A stretch of DNA of 64,000 nucleotides from Natronorubrum halalkaliphilum (GTDB taxonomy: Archaea > Halobacteriota > Halobacteria > Halobacteriales > Natrialbaceae), in NCBI RefSeq assembly GCF_009834785.1, contig NZ_WUYX01000069.1, forward strand, positions 1 through 64,000. Direction: 5' to 3'. Positions 63,381 to 64,000 of this stretch are shown here, in pieces (the first letter of the stretch is position 1; each line of letters begins with the position of its first letter). The translations under genes were made by a program, and so were the position numbers. Under the pieces are notes generated by a model. The model made no database searches. It was given only the letters and a program-made list of their open reading frames with translations, and was not told where the DNA came from.

Positions 63381-64000
63381 CGTTCTCACCGTCCGTGTTG
63401 AACGCGTCGACGATCGTGTCCGCGAGCTCGCCCGCGGGCGTGATATCGTCGACACAACCCGTTTGAATCGCTTGACAGGGGATACCAAAGACCGGGCTCG
63501 TGGCTTCGTCCTGTGCGACCGTGTGGCCCCCGGCCGTTTTGATCGCCTCGATCCCCGCCGCACCGTCGCGACCCATACCGGTCAGGACGACGCCACAGAG
63601 CGGGTCGGAAACCCGTTCGGCGGCCGTCCGCATCGTCACGTCGATCGCTGGCCGAACGCCGTGGATTCGATCGCCGTCGTCGAGGCCGACCGTGAGGTGG
63701 CCGCCGACGTTACCCGTCACCTCGAGGTGAGCGCCGCCGGGGGCGACCAATATCTCGCCCGAACGGACGGTATCGCCGTCAGCCGCTTCGCTGACGTCGT
63801 ATCGGCTCCGCCGGTCGAGGCGTTCTGCAAACCGCCCGGTAAAGCTGCTCGGCATGTGCTGAACGACGAGCCCTTTCGCGTCGAACTCGAGCGGGAGTCG
63901 GTCGAACACCTGTTCGACGATTTTTGGCCCGCCGGTCGACGCGCCGAGGACGATCGTCGGGTCGGCTGCATACTCGCCCTCGAGTTCGATCGCGGCTCGA
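63373..64000 (-). CDS. cheB: Protein-glutamate methylesterase CheB (partial, runs off window)
   Basis: The C-terminal part of CheB: the linker end (ELEGEYAADPTIV), the nucleophile motif LGASTGGPKIVEQVF, then LVVQHMPSSFTGRFAERLD with His and GVVLTGMGRDGAAGIEAIK with the catalytic Asp. The frame is open to the window edge, so the receiver domain and start lie beyond 64000. It demethylates chemoreceptors, opposing CheR. First visible gene of the operon cheB-cheA-cheC-cheC-cheD-cheR. Confidence 0.93.
   Translation of the reverse strand, partial: RAAIELEGEYAADPTIVLGASTGGPKIVEQVFDRLPLEFDAKGLVVQHMPSSFTGRFAERLDRRSRYDVSEAADGDTVRSGEILVAPGGAHLEVTGNVGGHLTVGLDDGDRIHGVRPAIDVTMRTAAERVSDPLCGVVLTGMGRDGAAGIEAIKTAGGHTVAQDEATSPVFGIPCQAIQTGCVDDITPAGELADTIVDAFNTDGENDD

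Overview
The window is chromosomal DNA of an extreme halophilic archaeon (class Halobacteria). The evidence is the high GC content, strongly acidic proteins, a HalX-type response regulator, a bacterio-opsin-activator-type HTH regulator, a XapX protein, haloarchaeal pilin-like families, and start codons that often lie about 27 bp after an A/T-rich TATA-like box with no ribosome site, as in leaderless transcripts. The gene mix would fit the Natrialbaceae (Natrinema or Haloterrigena-like), but that is only an impression.

Layout. From 1 to 13 kb there is a membrane protein overlapping a histidine-kinase remnant, a secreted Asp-rich Tat substrate, a six-PAS/GAF histidine kinase, a creatininase-family hydrolase, a NikR regulator, a cupin, a membrane gene with no usable start codon, an acyl-CoA dehydrogenase, a second histidine kinase, and a convergent HalX response regulator. 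From 13 to 17 kb, a fused 3-hydroxyacyl-CoA dehydrogenase/enoyl-CoA hydratase and an acyl-CoA dehydrogenase diverge from a shared 30-bp palindrome, a likely fatty-acid-responsive operator. From 17 to 21 kb there is a zinc/cadmium-type P1B ATPase with a neighbouring HTH regulator and a palindrome at its promoter.

From 21 to 34 kb there are a CBS-pair protein, a YdjM-like membrane protein, a free-standing fumarate-reductase-like flavoprotein, an AlkA-type glycosylase, a protein with a five-residue repeat, KatG, and a loose set of amidoligase-type genes: an ATP-grasp/aspartyl-protease fusion, a flippase, a GNAT acetyltransferase and an AstE/aspartoacylase-like hydrolase. From 34 to 41 kb there are sdhCDBA, XapX, a small winged-helix protein, an HD hydrolase, a peroxiredoxin, tatA and tRNA-Arg(CCU). 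The tRNA is followed by a copy of its own 3' end that looks like an abandoned integration site. From 41 to 45 kb there are an acyl-CoA dehydrogenase, an SDR, the wrecked C-terminus of an acyl-CoA synthetase, and a tnpB-only IS605/IS1341-type element.

From 45 to 55 kb there is a type IV pilus operon: an ATPase with a roughly 640-residue acidic tail, a membrane platform protein, and five small proteins that each have a D-R-G prepilin-like site. From 55 to 64 kb there is an odd protein with a degenerate HsdR-N-like domain, followed on the minus strand by the chemotaxis operon cheB-cheA-cheC-cheC-cheD-cheR, where cheA carries a roughly 600-residue acidic linker and cheB runs off the window.

Functional themes are surface motility and adhesion with its chemosensory control, beta-oxidation, respiration through complex II, oxidative-stress defence (KatG, peroxiredoxin), metal homeostasis (NikR, ZntA-like) and two-component sensing. 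The most unusual points are the repeated [ST]-[IL]-F-acidic motifs in the pilus ATPase tail and similar ones in CheA, the five-residue-period protein, the long perfect inverted repeat at 32.8 kb, the operators at 15.5 and 18.3 kb, and several gene remnants.
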